DNA of 59,509 nt, taken from Pelatocladus maniniholoensis HA4357-MV3 (GTDB lineage Bacteria; Cyanobacteriota; Cyanobacteriia; Cyanobacteriales; Nostocaceae). The translations under genes and the position numbers were made by a program. Positions 1 through 8,904 of this stretch are shown here, piece after piece; position 1 is the stretch's first letter, and every line of letters begins with the position of its first letter. The stretch spans positions 1 to 59,509 of the forward strand of contig JAHHHW010000090.1 in NCBI GenBank assembly GCA_019359115.1, written 5' to 3'. The notes beneath the pieces are model-generated. The model was not told the DNA's origin. It worked only from the letters and a program-made list of their open reading frames with translations, and did not search any database.

Positions 1-56
1 ATTAATCGCTTGGTTTCTTGAGGATTCTCCTCTATGTGATTTAGTACGTTACTCAT
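1..56 (-). CDS. Transposase N-terminus, partial (runs off the window)
   Basis: Reading leftward from the ATG at 54-56, the codons give MSNVLNHIEENPQETKRLI and then the window ends. The NPQETKRL pattern resembles the N-terminus of cyanobacterial IS5-like transposases with a helix-turn-helix and a DDE domain, but 18-19 residues are too few for a firm family call. The same codons occur at the right end of the window on the other strand. The gene presumably continues outside; it is not evidence of a broken gene. Confidence 0.6.
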   Translation of the reverse strand, partial: MSNVLNHIEENPQETKRL

Positions 57-123
57 ATTTTGGTGTCAAAAAACTTCTATTGACGTTCTTTTACCACAAA
101 ATATACTATTTTGGAGATGTTTA
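1..123. repeat. Terminal inverted repeat of the window (IS end, copy 1)
   Basis: Positions 1-123 are the exact reverse complement of 59386-59508 (position i pairs with 59509-i). Identity breaks down at 124 and 127. The repeat contains the start of a transposase gene and about 67 bp of non-coding IS end. Seen directly. Whether the two copies end here because the assembly stopped in a repeat, or because the window was cut there, cannot be told from the sequence. Confidence 0.9.
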
Positions 124-231
124 TTGTTCATAAACCTCTACTCAAAGTTGTTGGTAACTTAAGCGCAAGGGGATAAAAGCGTGAGCATTTCAAATTTTTC
201 AAAACATGAAAAATTATCCAGCTAAAAAATC

Positions 232-260
232 GTAGAGACGTTGCATTGCAACGTCTCTAC
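232..260. terminator. GTAGAGACG palindrome downstream of pntB
   Basis: Two 14-bp arms (GTAGAGACGTTGCA and its complement) separated by one base. It lies 47 bp beyond the pntB stop on the minus strand, so it could end the pnt transcript. Palindromes built on GTAGAGACG recur at 37313, 37401, 37494 and 53292, so this is a dispersed repeat family and a terminator role is inference. Confidence 0.6.
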
Positions 261-306
261 ACATCAGGAAAGCAGATCAATAACCTTCAATCTCAACCGT
301 ATTACC

Positions 307-1713
307 TTATAACTGCTTTACCTCAGAAACCAACTTCGCCACCATATCTTTGGCACTACCAAAAAGCATTGTGGTTTTATTTTTGTAGAACAACTCATTA
401 TCTACGCCAGCAAAACCTGCACTCATCCCCCGCTTAATCACAATTGTTTGCTTCGCCCGATCTACTTCCAAAATCGGCATTCCGTAAATTGGGCTGTTGG
501 TATCGCTGCGTGCGGCTGGGTTTACCACGTCATTTGCTCCAATTACCAGCGCTACATCTGTTTGCTCAAACTGAGGATTGATATCTTCCATATCGTGCAG
601 TTGCTGATAGGGAACGTTTGCTTCTGCTAGCAAGACGTTCATGTGTCCGGGCATTCTGCCAGCTACAGGGTGAATGGCATACTTAACATCAACACCCATA
701 CGTTCGAGTTGATCTGCCAATTCGCGTACGCTATGCTGTGCTTGCGCTACCGCCATCCCATAACCGGGAACAATCACTACAGAACGAGCATAACCCAGCA
801 TCATAGCGCCTTCTTCTGGATCAATACTACGGACGGTTTGATCAGTTTTAGCACCACCAGCCGCACTGACGCTTGTACCTCCACTGCTGCCAAAAGCATC
901 GAACAAAACGCTGATCAAAGAGCGATTCATCGCTTTACACATAATTTCGGTGAGGATGATCCCAGATGCTCCCACCAATGCACCAGCGATGATCAACATG
1001 TTGTTCATCACCACAAAACCAGCAGCAGCCGCAGCTAAACCAGAAAAAGAGTTCAACAGCGAAATTACCACTGGCATATCACCGCCACCAATGGGAATGA
1101 CGAACATCACACCCAAGACTAGAGAAACTACAACAATTCCCAAAAATGCAGTTAAGTTGTGTGGTTCCATGAGTAAAAAACCACTACCCACTACATAGGA
1201 ACCCAACAATAAGGCATTGAATGGTTGCTGCAAGGGAAATGTTATTGGTGAACCACTCATAATCCCTTGCAGTTTGGCAAAAGCAATCATACTACCCGTA
1301 AAAGTGACACCACCAATTAACACATCCAATAACATGGAAATGTTGGCATCCAGGGGTACTGTCTGGGCATGTTGTAGCAAGCGCCAAAATTCCGCAACCG
1401 CCACAAGAGCAGAAGCAGAACCGCCTAAACCATTGAGCAAACCCACCATTTGTGGCATGTCTGTCATTTGGACTTTATAGGCTGCGATCGCACCGAGTAC
1501 CGATCCAATTGCCAACCCGACCAAAATCATCTGGAAGTTCAACACATGCTGATCGAAAAGTGTTGCCACAATTGCCAACAGCATTCCCACAGCCGCGATA
1601 ACATTACCTTTTCGTGCTGTCGCAGGTGAACCCAATTGCTTCAAGCCCAGAATAAATAAAGACGCAGCGACTAAATACGCCAATTGAATCCCAGTTGGAA
1701 GAAAATCAGTCAT
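307..1713 (-). CDS. pntB: NAD(P) transhydrogenase subunit beta
   Basis: The beta subunit carries the NADP(H)-binding domain and part of the membrane channel of the proton-translocating transhydrogenase, which moves hydride between NAD(H) and NADP(H) at the expense of the proton gradient. The 468 residues are normal for the family. The N-terminal two-thirds is a series of hydrophobic helices, and the last third is the soluble NADP domain with the VPGYGMAVAQAQ nucleotide loop and GANDVVNPAA. It is the last gene of the pntA1-pntA2-pntB order on the minus strand, 92 bp after pntA2. That gap is filled with heptamer repeats. Confidence 0.95.
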   Translation of the reverse strand: MTDFLPTGIQLAYLVAASLFILGLKQLGSPATARKGNVIAAVGMLLAIVATLFDQHVLNFQMILVGLAIGSVLGAIAAYKVQMTDMPQMVGLLNGLGGSASALVAVAEFWRLLQHAQTVPLDANISMLLDVLIGGVTFTGSMIAFAKLQGIMSGSPITFPLQQPFNALLLGSYVVGSGFLLMEPHNLTAFLGIVVVSLVLGVMFVIPIGGGDMPVVISLLNSFSGLAAAAAGFVVMNNMLIIAGALVGASGIILTEIMCKAMNRSLISVLFDAFGSSGGTSVSAAGGAKTDQTVRSIDPEEGAMMLGYARSVVIVPGYGMAVAQAQHSVRELADQLERMGVDVKYAIHPVAGRMPGHMNVLLAEANVPYQQLHDMEDINPQFEQTDVALVIGANDVVNPAARSDTNSPIYGMPILEVDRAKQTIVIKRGMSAGFAGVDNELFYKNKTTMLFGSAKDMVAKLVSEVKQL

Positions 1714-1725
1714 AAAGTTAAGTGC

Positions 1726-1813
1726 GGTAATTGGTAATTGGTAATTGGTAATTAGTAATTGGTAATTGGTAATTAGTGATTTTCTTTCCCATTACCCATT
1801 ACCTATTACCCAT
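1726..1813. repeat. Heptamer tandem repeats between pntA2 and pntB
   Basis: Several copies of GGTAATT/GGTAATTA are followed by an inverted stretch of CCCATTA units, the last few bases falling inside the 3' end of pntA2. The two halves could pair as an mRNA hairpin between two genes of one operon. Short tandem heptamers of this kind are common in Nostocales; related ones occur near 58755-58838 and before pheS. Confidence 0.75.
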
Positions 1814-2096
1814 TTGCCTTCTTCTTAAACATTTGCAACATCCGATCTGTGACGAGGAAACCACCCACCACGTTGATAGTTGCTAGTACAACGGCGATCA
1901 AACCGAGAATGACTGATACATTCCACTCTCTAGCACCAGAAGCGACAATTGCCCCTAATACAGCAATGCCAGAAATCGCGTTTGAGCCTGACATCAAGGG
2001 CGTATGCAAAGTCGGCGGTACTTTGTTGATCACTTCAAATCCGGTAAACGATGCTAAGACAAATACAAACAAAGCCGCAATTAATGCTTCTGTCAT
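1806..2096 (-). CDS. pntA2: NAD(P) transhydrogenase subunit alpha, membrane part
   Basis: The 96-residue protein has about three hydrophobic helices and matches the 4TM membrane segment that is the C-terminal part of PntA in E. coli. In cyanobacteria and some other bacteria PntA is split in two, and the presence of pntA1 just upstream on the same strand fits that arrangement. Together with PntB it forms the proton channel. The start at 2096 is the ATG of MTEALIAALFVF. Confidence 0.93.
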   Translation of the reverse strand: MTEALIAALFVFVLASFTGFEVINKVPPTLHTPLMSGSNAISGIAVLGAIVASGAREWNVSVILGLIAVVLATINVVGGFLVTDRMLQMFKKKANG

Positions 2097-2104
2097 GTTG
2101 AGAA

Positions 2105-2328
2105 AATCCTTGAGTATTGGGGATTGGGGATCGGGGAGCGGGGATTGGGGATCGGGGAGCGGGGATTGGGGATTGAGGATTGGAAAGAATTTTGGATTTT
2201 AGATTGAAATCCAAAATCTAAAATCTAAAATTTCTTGTCTCCCTGATCCCTGATCCCCGTACTCTATGAGAAGCCGCTTACGCGTCTACGCGTAGCGTCT
2301 CCTCTGGAGAATCCCCTTTCCCCGATCC
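2105..2328. repeat. GGGGATTGGGGATC repeats and dispersed repeat between pntA1 and pntA2
   Basis: The spacer between pntA1 and pntA2 has G-rich tandem units (GGGGATTGGGGATCGGGGAGC twice), an inverted pair built on AAAATCTAAAATC, and a segment reading CGTAGCGTCTCCTCTGGAG. That last segment recurs at 14152-14185 and, inverted and diverged, at about 20335-20350. No gene is seen. Confidence 0.75.
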
Positions 2329-3492
2329 CTAACTGACTGCTGAACTTATAGCTTGCAATGCTTCTTTAATCCGTGTAGAGCGAATTTCTCCAGCGTGGGT
2401 AATGCAAGCTGCATCAACAATGTCGTCGGCAAAGTTGATCTCTACAGCTTTGTCTTTGATGAGTAGTTGCATTAAAGATGTCAAGTTCTTTGCGTACAAC
2501 TGACTAGCGTGGACTGGCAATGAAGATGGTAAATTAATTGGGCCGATGACGGTAACGCCGTGAGCAACAATGTCTCTACCAGGATCAGTGCAAGCGCAGT
2601 TACCACCTTGTTCGGCGGCAATGTCTACAATTACTGAACCTGGTTTCATCTGCTTAACCATGTCTTCTGTCACTAGAAGAGGTGCTTTTTTGCCAGGGAC
2701 TTGGGCTGTGGTAATGACTACATCAGCATTTTTGATGTGTTCGGTGACAACTTCTTGGGTACGCTTTTTGCTGGCTTCGGAAATTTCTTTGGCGTAACCA
2801 CCAGAAGCTGTTGTTTCTTCGTCTAATTTGACTTCTACAAATTTTGCTCCCAGACTTTGGACTTCTTCTTTGACAGCGGGACGAATATCAAAAGCTTCTA
2901 CCACTGATCCCAGGCGTCTGGCGGTGGCGATCGCCTGCAAGCCAGCAACACCAGCACCCATGATAAATATTTTGGCGGGGGCGATCGTACCAGCAGCAGT
3001 TGTCAGCATGGGGAAATATTTTGGTAATGCTGCGGCGGCGATGAGTACGGCTTTGTAACCTGCGATTGATGCTTGTGATGATAAAGCATCCATACTCTGC
3101 GCCCTAGTGGTACGGGGAATCATCTCTATACTCAAGGCTGTGACTTTGCGATCTGCCAGTTTCTGGGCAACGACTGGATTTCCTAAAGGATTGAGAAAGC
3201 TAATCAGTACAGCCCCTTCTTTGAGTAAGTCTATTTCTGAACGCCCGTCTTCTCGCTCTTGTGGCGGACTGACTTTGAGGAGAATGTCTGCTTCTGACCA
3301 TAATTTGTTAGTATCGGCAATTATTGTGGCTCCAGCAGCTTCGTAAGCAGCATCATTAAAGAATGCTCGTTCACCCGCACCAGTTTCTATCCAAACTTCT
3401 AAACCTTGTTTAACCAACCGCGCTACGATGTCGGGAACTAATGCCACACGACGTTCACACACTTCAATTTCCCTAGCAACTGCTATTCTCAT
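2329..3492 (-). CDS. pntA1: NAD(P) transhydrogenase subunit alpha, NAD-binding part
   Basis: This 387-residue soluble subunit binds NAD(H) and belongs to the alanine dehydrogenase/PNT family. It has an N-terminal AlaDh_PNT domain and a Rossmann motif GAGVAGLQAIATARRLG in the middle. The start is supported by an AAGGAG ribosome site about six bases before the ATG. It is the first gene of the pntA1-pntA2-pntB operon, and the upstream region (3493-4266) probably holds the promoter. Confidence 0.95.
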   Translation of the reverse strand: MRIAVAREIEVCERRVALVPDIVARLVKQGLEVWIETGAGERAFFNDAAYEAAGATIIADTNKLWSEADILLKVSPPQEREDGRSEIDLLKEGAVLISFLNPLGNPVVAQKLADRKVTALSIEMIPRTTRAQSMDALSSQASIAGYKAVLIAAAALPKYFPMLTTAAGTIAPAKIFIMGAGVAGLQAIATARRLGSVVEAFDIRPAVKEEVQSLGAKFVEVKLDEETTASGGYAKEISEASKKRTQEVVTEHIKNADVVITTAQVPGKKAPLLVTEDMVKQMKPGSVIVDIAAEQGGNCACTDPGRDIVAHGVTVIGPINLPSSLPVHASQLYAKNLTSLMQLLIKDKAVEINFADDIVDAACITHAGEIRSTRIKEALQAISSAVS

Positions 3493-4266
3493 GTAATCTC
3501 CTTGAGATTAAATACTTATTTCTGATGCAAGTTGTGAAACTTTTGCAATGAGTATTTAGACGTACTCTTAACTTTGGGGTGGGGCTATCAGCTATTGGCT
3601 TTCTAGAGTTTAGTTACCTTTACGCTTTCCCACTCTGGCTATCTAGACAAAGCCTGACTGTGTCGTTGTATGGATGTTGCAATTACATATACTTGCATTT
3701 ATAGGTTATTTATTGCACATCCTATGCTGATCCCCAGCTTTTACATCTATGTCTTCAAATTCTTTTAGGGATTGCAAAATATCGTTGTGTCTTGTTTACA
3801 TAGTGCAATATCGATTCATTTCTCACCAAATAATTCCTCACATGATTAGAAATTTTTTCTGCTGTGAGTAATGCTTACTGCCACCAATCTAGCTTAAGTT
3901 AGCTGGCGATCGCTCTATTAAATCGCATAATTTTTATAACAAAAATCTTAATTTTAGATAAACTTGTACATATTTAGAAATACAAGTCGATTTCAATGAC
4001 TTCTTGATCTCTGGTAAAACTATCAGCAAACAAGTGATGATTAAAACTTTCTATATCTCAGAATATCGCTAGACTTTGCAGTAAACTTTTTTGTAAATTA
4101 AAATACTATTTTTCTAGTAGGGATTTTCATAAATCTAGACAGGACGGCACTTTTGTAGAGAGTTTGACGTCTAAAATCTAAATAAAGTCAGTAGTAAAGT
4201 TTGGTTGCGAACCTTTACTCCCAGTTACTGAAACATCACCCTTATTTATGCCACAGGAGCTTGACT
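3493..4266. other. Intergenic region without recognised gene
   Basis: About 770 bp between divergent pntA1 and the DUF2808 gene. It is AT-rich with stop codons in all frames and no small gene, tRNA or long hairpin that I could support. It must hold the promoters of both neighbours, but no single promoter motif stands out. Confidence 0.6.
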
Positions 4267-4779
4267 ATGCGACGTTTATTTTCTGCCTTAGCGGTGACTG
4301 GCTTGTTATTGACAGGTTTACCAGCAATGAGTTGGGCGCAGAGTTTGCCAGGTTTTACACTATTTAGCGGTGTCAAAAGTGAAAATCAATTACCTTTCCG
4401 ATTGGATTTTGGTGGACAAACCAATAATTGGGACAGGTACCGTTTAAAAATCCCTGCTAAAAAGATGAAATTCGCCGCTTCCCAATTTGTTGTTAACTAT
4501 CCAAATTACTACAAAGGAACCATAGATCCCAAGAAAATTGAAGTCCGCGTGAAAGACAAAAAAGTCCCACTGTCTGATGTGCAATGGGATAGAGAAAATC
4601 GCGTGATTCAAATTTACCCTCAAGAAGCCATACCAGCAGGTAATAATGTTGAAATAGTGTTATCAAATGTCAAAAATCCAGCTTTTGGAGGAATTTTCTA
4701 TTGGAACTGCTCGATTCAAACTCCTGGTGATGTCCCATTAGCCCGTTATTTGGGAACCTGGATTCTTAGTATTAGTTAG
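4267..4779 (+). CDS. DUF2808 exported protein
   Basis: The 170-residue product starts MRRLFSALAVTGLLLTGLP, a typical Sec signal peptide with likely cleavage after the SWA at about residue 25. The remainder matches the cyanobacterial DUF2808 family of periplasmic or envelope proteins of unknown function. A GGAG ribosome site stands a few bases before the ATG, which is why this start is preferred to the in-frame TTG at 4201. It is followed by a hairpin terminator. No function can be assigned beyond export. Confidence 0.8.
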   Translation: MRRLFSALAVTGLLLTGLPAMSWAQSLPGFTLFSGVKSENQLPFRLDFGGQTNNWDRYRLKIPAKKMKFAASQFVVNYPNYYKGTIDPKKIEVRVKDKKVPLSDVQWDRENRVIQIYPQEAIPAGNNVEIVLSNVKNPAFGGIFYWNCSIQTPGDVPLARYLGTWILSIS

Positions 4780-4825
4780 TCAAAACAAGTAAAAAGTGAA
4801 AAGTAAAAAGGCAAAAGAGAGAATC

Positions 4826-4845
4826 CCCATAAATCAATTTAGGGG
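4826..4845 (+). terminator. Hairpin downstream of DUF2808 gene
   Basis: CCCC-ATAAAT pairs with ATTTA-GGGG and is followed by CTTTTACCTTTTTC. Position and T-rich tail fit a Rho-independent terminator. Confidence 0.5.
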
Positions 4846-5018
4846 CTTTTACCTTTTTCTTTATAGTATAGGTGGCTTCTAACTTGGAGCGAAGCGACAG
4901 TCAAGGCTCAATGGTTAAAAACTCTTGACAAATGGACTTTTGACTATTTTATTGACAAAAAAGTGATAAAATTATAGATTGTGACTTTTTATAAAATTTT
5001 GCTGAAGAGGATAAAGGT

Positions 5019-5153
5019 ATGCGGAGAACTTTAGAGGGAACAAATCGAAAGAGGAAGAGAACATCTGGTTTTCGTGCCAGAATGCGAACACCAGATGGTA
5101 GAAACGTAATTCGAGCCAGAAGAAAAAGAGGACGTCATCGCCTCAGCGTATAG
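5019..5153 (+). CDS. rpmH: 50S ribosomal protein L34
   Basis: A 44-residue, strongly basic protein starting [20 protein letters not shown] and ending RGRHRLSV, which is the L34 signature. L34 is a component of the large ribosomal subunit. It is followed 24 bp later by rnpA, the standard bacterial order, and opens the rpmH-rnpA-PH-yidC-khpB group. Confidence 0.95.
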   Translation: MRRTLEGTNRKRKRTSGFRARMRTPDGRNVIRARRKRGRHRLSV

Positions 5154-5177
5154 GGTAAGGAAACTTAAATAGCAGTT

Positions 5178-5600
5178 GTGGCTTTGCCCAAAGCAAATCG
5201 GCTTAAATCCCGAAAAGATTTTCAGGCAGTTTTCCGGGAAGGTACTCGCCGTCATGGTTCTTATTTCACCTTGAGAGCCTTACGGCCATCATCTTTTATG
5301 AAAAAACCTTCTCTTGATACTGCCCAAACTAATGTAAAACCAACCAAATCGGTGCTTTTTCCAGTCAAAATTGGTATTTCGATTAGCACCAAAGTCAGTA
5401 AACGGGCAGTAATTCGTAACCGCCTCAAACGGCAAATATCGGCAGCTTTGCATAAAATGTTGCCTCAATTGTCACCAGGATGGCGATTAGTTGTAGTTGT
5501 AAAACCAACGGCCGCAGAATCTAAGTGCGTAACCCAACAATTTCTGCAAGAATTAGAGCAGTTGTTGGCACAAGCTGAGGTATTAAATGGGCATTCGTGA
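5178..5600 (+). CDS. rnpA: Ribonuclease P protein component
   Basis: RnpA binds the RNase P RNA and helps it remove 5' leaders from tRNA precursors. The product is about 140 residues, and the conserved RNR-type motif is visible as SKRAVIRNRLKRQI. The first possible start is GTG 5178; TTG 5184 in the same frame is an alternative. It overlaps the following PH-domain gene by 14 bp, which suggests coupled translation. The middle (about residues 37-55) carries a stretch not typical of short RnpA proteins and may be a lineage insertion. Confidence 0.93.
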   Translation: MALPKANRLKSRKDFQAVFREGTRRHGSYFTLRALRPSSFMKKPSLDTAQTNVKPTKSVLFPVKIGISISTKVSKRAVIRNRLKRQISAALHKMLPQLSPGWRLVVVVKPTAAESKCVTQQFLQELEQLLAQAEVLNGHS

Positions 5601-5979
5601 AGAAGTATATTTTGAAGGTGGTCCCCATATTGGGGATTTAATAATAAACATACTTATTGGCTTGACGATTGTAGGTTTACCGTTGACGGTAGGAGCAATT
5701 GTGAGAGCATTGTGGCTGCGTTATAGGATCACCGATCGCCGAGTTTCTGTAACTGGTGGTTGGATGGGACGCGATCGCAGCGACGTTATTTACTCAGAAG
5801 TTGTCAAAATCGTCAAAGTCCCCCGTGGTATTGGCATATGGGGAGATATGGTATTAACTCTCAGAGATGGTAGTCGTCTAGAATTACGGGCTGTTCCTAA
5901 GTTCCGGGAAATCTATGATTACATCACTGAACGAGTCACCGCCAAAAATCCCACTTTTAATGCTGCTGCGAAGAAATGA
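5587..5979 (+). CDS. PH domain-containing membrane protein
   Basis: A 130-residue protein with one long hydrophobic segment (about residues 17-45) followed by a bacterial PH-like domain (RYRITDRRVSVTGGW...VKIVKVPRGIGIWGD). Cyanobacteria keep such a gene between rnpA and yidC, so a role linked to membrane protein insertion is plausible, but its function is not established. It overlaps rnpA by 14 bp. Confidence 0.8.
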   Translation: MGIREEVYFEGGPHIGDLIINILIGLTIVGLPLTVGAIVRALWLRYRITDRRVSVTGGWMGRDRSDVIYSEVVKIVKVPRGIGIWGDMVLTLRDGSRLELRAVPKFREIYDYITERVTAKNPTFNAAAKK

Positions 5980-6302
5980 TCGGACTGGGGACAGAGGAAG
6001 GGAGACATGAGGGACAACTAATCACTGATTCATGCCCAATCCCCGACCCCCAATCCCCGATCCTCAATAATGTGCGGCTATCCGTAGTTGATTTACAGTC
6101 GCAGACAGATCCTGATTTTCGATAAATTATATTCAGTCAGCCGATTTTCAAATTTTGATTTGGTCGTTGGTGGTTAATTGTTGATGGTGGGTAGTTGATG
6201 GTAGGTGGTCAATAATTCTTCCAAACAACAACCAACAAACAACAAACTACCAAGTATAAAATCGGTAGTTAATTTACATTACCTCAGGTTGAATTCAGAA
6301 TA
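5980..6302. repeat. Repeat-filled gap between PH-domain gene and yidC
   Basis: It contains the dispersed 'CTAATCACTGATTCATGCC' type repeat also found near 16890 and 26320, and an imperfect inverted pair in which GTTGTTGGTTGT-like sequence on one side faces ACAACCAACAAACAAC on the other. No gene is seen. The strong spacing suggests yidC may have its own promoter. Confidence 0.55.
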
Positions 6303-7511
6303 ATGGATTTTGGTATCGGGTTTTTTTCAAACAACGTAATGTTGCCGATCATAGACTTGTTCTATAGCATTGTGCCGAGCTATGGATTGGCGATCGTTGC
6401 TTTGACGTTAATTATTCGTTTTGCACTATATCCTCTAAGTGCTGGTTCAATTCGCAACATGCGACGGATGCGAGTCGTCCAACCTTTGATGCAAAAGCGG
6501 ATGCAAGAAATTAAAGAACGCTTTAAAGATGATCCGCAAAAGCAGCAAGAAGAAATGATGAATGTCCAGAAGGAATTTGGTAATCCTTTAGCTGGATGTT
6601 TACCATTACTGTTGCAAATGCCAGTGTTATTAGCGCTATTTGCAACTTTGCGGGGATCGCCTTTTGCTGGTGTTAACTACACCGTTAACTTGCAAATCCT
6701 TCCTGCTGAACAAATCGAAAGAATTCAACCCCAAGCTTTTGTCACTCCTCCCCAAAACATCTATGTTGCAGATGGGGAACACCTTAAGGTAAGTGCCATT
6801 CTCCCTGGAGGTAGCAAATTAGCCGTAGGAGAACATACCAAGATTCAATATCAGACTCCTGAAGGTAAGCCATTTCAGGAGTTATTGACAGAACACCCAG
6901 ATACCAGGCTAGTTCCTCAATGGAAAATCACCAAAGGGGAAGAAAGAATCACAATTGATGAGCAAGGTAATATCGAAGCTCTCCAGCCAGGAGATGTCAC
7001 CATAACTGGAACTATTCCAGGGCTAGCAGCAGACAAAGGATTTTTGTTTATTGAGGCTTTGGGTAGAGTCGGAGCTACTGATCCTGATGGCACAATTCAT
7101 TGGGATATTGTGGCGATGGTTGTATTGTTTGGTATTACTCTTTACGTCAGCCAAGTCCTTTCGGGGCAAAATTCTAGTGGTGGTAATCCACAACAGGATA
7201 CAGTCAATAAAATTACTCCGGTAATCTTTTCCGGGATGTTTTTATTCTTCCCCTTGCCTGCTGGGGTGTTGATGTATATGGTGATTGGTAATATTTTCCA
7301 AACTCTACAAACTTACATCCTTTCTCGTGAACCCCTGCCAGAGGAACTACAAAAAATTGTAGACACCCAAGAAAAGCAGACGGAAGCACAACAAAAAACA
7401 TTGCCCTTTGAGCCAAAAAGTTCTAAGAAAGTTGAACCAAAGAGTTCTAATGAGCCAAAAAGTTCTAAAAAAGTTGAACCAAAGAGTTCTAAGAAAAAGG
7501 CTACAGGTTGA
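6303..7511 (+). CDS. yidC: Membrane protein insertase YidC/Oxa1
   Basis: YidC inserts membrane proteins, with or without SecYEG; in cyanobacteria it acts in thylakoid and plasma membranes. The 402-residue protein has a first helix around residues 20-45, a cytoplasmic basic loop ([20 protein letters not shown]), and a second helix with [20 protein letters not shown] soluble insertion of about 140 residues between transmembrane segments looks like a beta-rich, Big-like module. The C-terminal helices end in a low-complexity tail of EPKSSKK repeats. Its stop overlaps the khpB start (ATGA). Confidence 0.95.
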   Translation: MDFGIGFFSNNVMLPIIDLFYSIVPSYGLAIVALTLIIRFALYPLSAGSIRNMRRMRVVQPLMQKRMQEIKERFKDDPQKQQEEMMNVQKEFGNPLAGCLPLLLQMPVLLALFATLRGSPFAGVNYTVNLQILPAEQIERIQPQAFVTPPQNIYVADGEHLKVSAILPGGSKLAVGEHTKIQYQTPEGKPFQELLTEHPDTRLVPQWKITKGEERITIDEQGNIEALQPGDVTITGTIPGLAADKGFLFIEALGRVGATDPDGTIHWDIVAMVVLFGITLYVSQVLSGQNSSGGNPQQDTVNKITPVIFSGMFLFFPLPAGVLMYMVIGNIFQTLQTYILSREPLPEELQKIVDTQEKQTEAQQKTLPFEPKSSKKVEPKSSNEPKSSKKVEPKSSKKKATG

Positions 7512-8029
7512 TGATAACTGACTCTCGCATGGAAAGAGGGCAGCAGTGGTTAAAAACACTGCTGCAATTTACTGGCATAAATACTGAAATTCAAGGCGAT
7601 TTAGAAATAGTTAAGATCGCTGAGAGCGAGTCTCAAGAACCAGATAATTACTGGTTAACTATTGATCATGTCAATATGACACCAGAACAAACTCAGGTTT
7701 TGATTGGGCCTGATGGTGTAGTGCTAGATGCGATTCAGTATCTAGCAAATTCTACTCTCAACTTAAATCAACCTCATGAGGAACAAGCTTCATACACCGT
7801 AGAATTAAACGGTTATCGGATTAACAGACAAGCAGAAATTCAAGCGATCGCGCAAGCTGCTGCTGAACAAGTCCGAGTGACAGCAAAAGAAGTGGAAATA
7901 AAATCCCTCAGTTCGGCTGAACGTCGCCAAATCCACACGTTTTTAAAAGAGTTTAGGGATCTAGAAACCTTCAGCCGTGGTAAGGAACCACATCGTAATT
8001 TGGTTGTACGCTTGGCATTCTCTGAATAA
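7508..8029 (+). CDS. khpB: RNA-binding protein KhpB/Jag (KH + R3H)
   Basis: The 173-residue product has a KH-like region ([18 protein letters not shown]) and a C-terminal R3H region ([15 protein letters not shown] ... [12 protein letters not shown]). In Gram-positive bacteria KhpB/EloR is an RNA-binding regulator of cell elongation. Here the four-base ATGA overlap with yidC shows co-translation. The N-terminal Jag_N domain of firmicutes is lacking. Confidence 0.88.
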   Translation: MMITDSRMERGQQWLKTLLQFTGINTEIQGDLEIVKIAESESQEPDNYWLTIDHVNMTPEQTQVLIGPDGVVLDAIQYLANSTLNLNQPHEEQASYTVELNGYRINRQAEIQAIAQAAAEQVRVTAKEVEIKSLSSAERRQIHTFLKEFRDLETFSRGKEPHRNLVVRLAFSE

Positions 8030-8174
8030 TCAAATTGTTGATGGTTAGTGGTTGCTGGTTGATTGTTGATGCTTACAAACAACTAACAACCCAAAAAAGT
8101 TAGACTAAAGAAGTATTATCAGCTATTTTGCTGATAGAAAAGCTCATTTTTCGTGAGGATGTCTCACAAATCCT

Positions 8175-8681
8175 ATGGACGCAATTTATATTCCGCAGCT
8201 AACCAAAGCGCCGGAGCGGACAGAGGAGATCCAAGTTAAAGAGTTTCTGTCTGGTTTAGATACCTTGACACCAGTTCGCGGGCGTGTTATTGTGCGACAT
8301 CAGGGCAACTACTTAGAAGTATCTGGTAAAGCAGAAACAATTATTACTTGTACCTGCAACCGCTGCTTGCAAAACTACAATCATCGCTTAGTGGTTGATA
8401 CCTCCGAAATCATCTGGTTAGACGAAGCCGCAGAGCAAGAAGTATCTTTACCCCTAGAACGGGAAATAGCTGTGGAAGATTTAGTAGAAACTTTATCACC
8501 ACACGGATATTTTGACCCTGGTGAATGGTTGTATGAGCAAGTATGCTTAGAAATTCCTCAGCGTCAACTCTGTGATCAAAATTGTCCAGGTATTCAACCA
8601 AGTCATGATCAAGATTCTACTAGTGCTGTAGATCGTCGTTGGGCTTCTTTGGAAGCTTTGAAAAAGCAACTTCCATCTTAG
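8175..8681 (+). CDS. YceD/DUF177 family protein
   Basis: A 168-residue acidic protein with the cysteine cluster TCTCNRCLQNY in the middle and CDQNCPG near the end, matching the YceD (DUF177) family. In many bacteria YceD sits next to rpmF and is linked to 23S rRNA and ribosome accumulation. Here it follows khpB at a distance of 145 bp and likely belongs to the same translation-related group. Confidence 0.82.
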   Translation: MDAIYIPQLTKAPERTEEIQVKEFLSGLDTLTPVRGRVIVRHQGNYLEVSGKAETIITCTCNRCLQNYNHRLVVDTSEIIWLDEAAEQEVSLPLEREIAVEDLVETLSPHGYFDPGEWLYEQVCLEIPQRQLCDQNCPGIQPSHDQDSTSAVDRRWASLEALKKQLPS

Positions 8682-8721
8682 TCATTGGTCATTAGTTATT
8701 GGTCATTTGGCTATTTCTTCG

Positions 8722-8742
8722 TTCCCAGTCTCTGGCTGGGAA
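8722..8742 (+). terminator. TTCCCAG/CTGGGAA hairpin after yceD
   Basis: Perfect 7-bp arms TTCCCAG and CTGGGAA around a 7-base loop, followed by TAATTTTT. It is 40 bp after the stop and fits a terminator. The rest of the gap to 8904 holds nothing recognised. Confidence 0.6.
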
Positions 8743-8904
8743 TAATTTTTGAGAGGCTCTGTTACTTGACAAGGAAGAGAACTAATCGCTTTTGATATAT
8801 TCACTTCTATAGATAAAAATACAAAACAGTTGTGAAGAGCAGTATAAACCTTAAAAATGAAAGAACTACATAAAATAACAACTCGTTAATAACATCCAAA
8901 TATT

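Noticed and set aside
3493-4266. RNA gene in the pntA1 upstream gap
   Set aside because: No tRNA cloverleaf, 6S-like or riboswitch-like structure could be made out by eye.
7213-7559. Minus-strand frames opposite yidC
   Set aside because: Shadow frames from the repetitive EPKSSKK codons.
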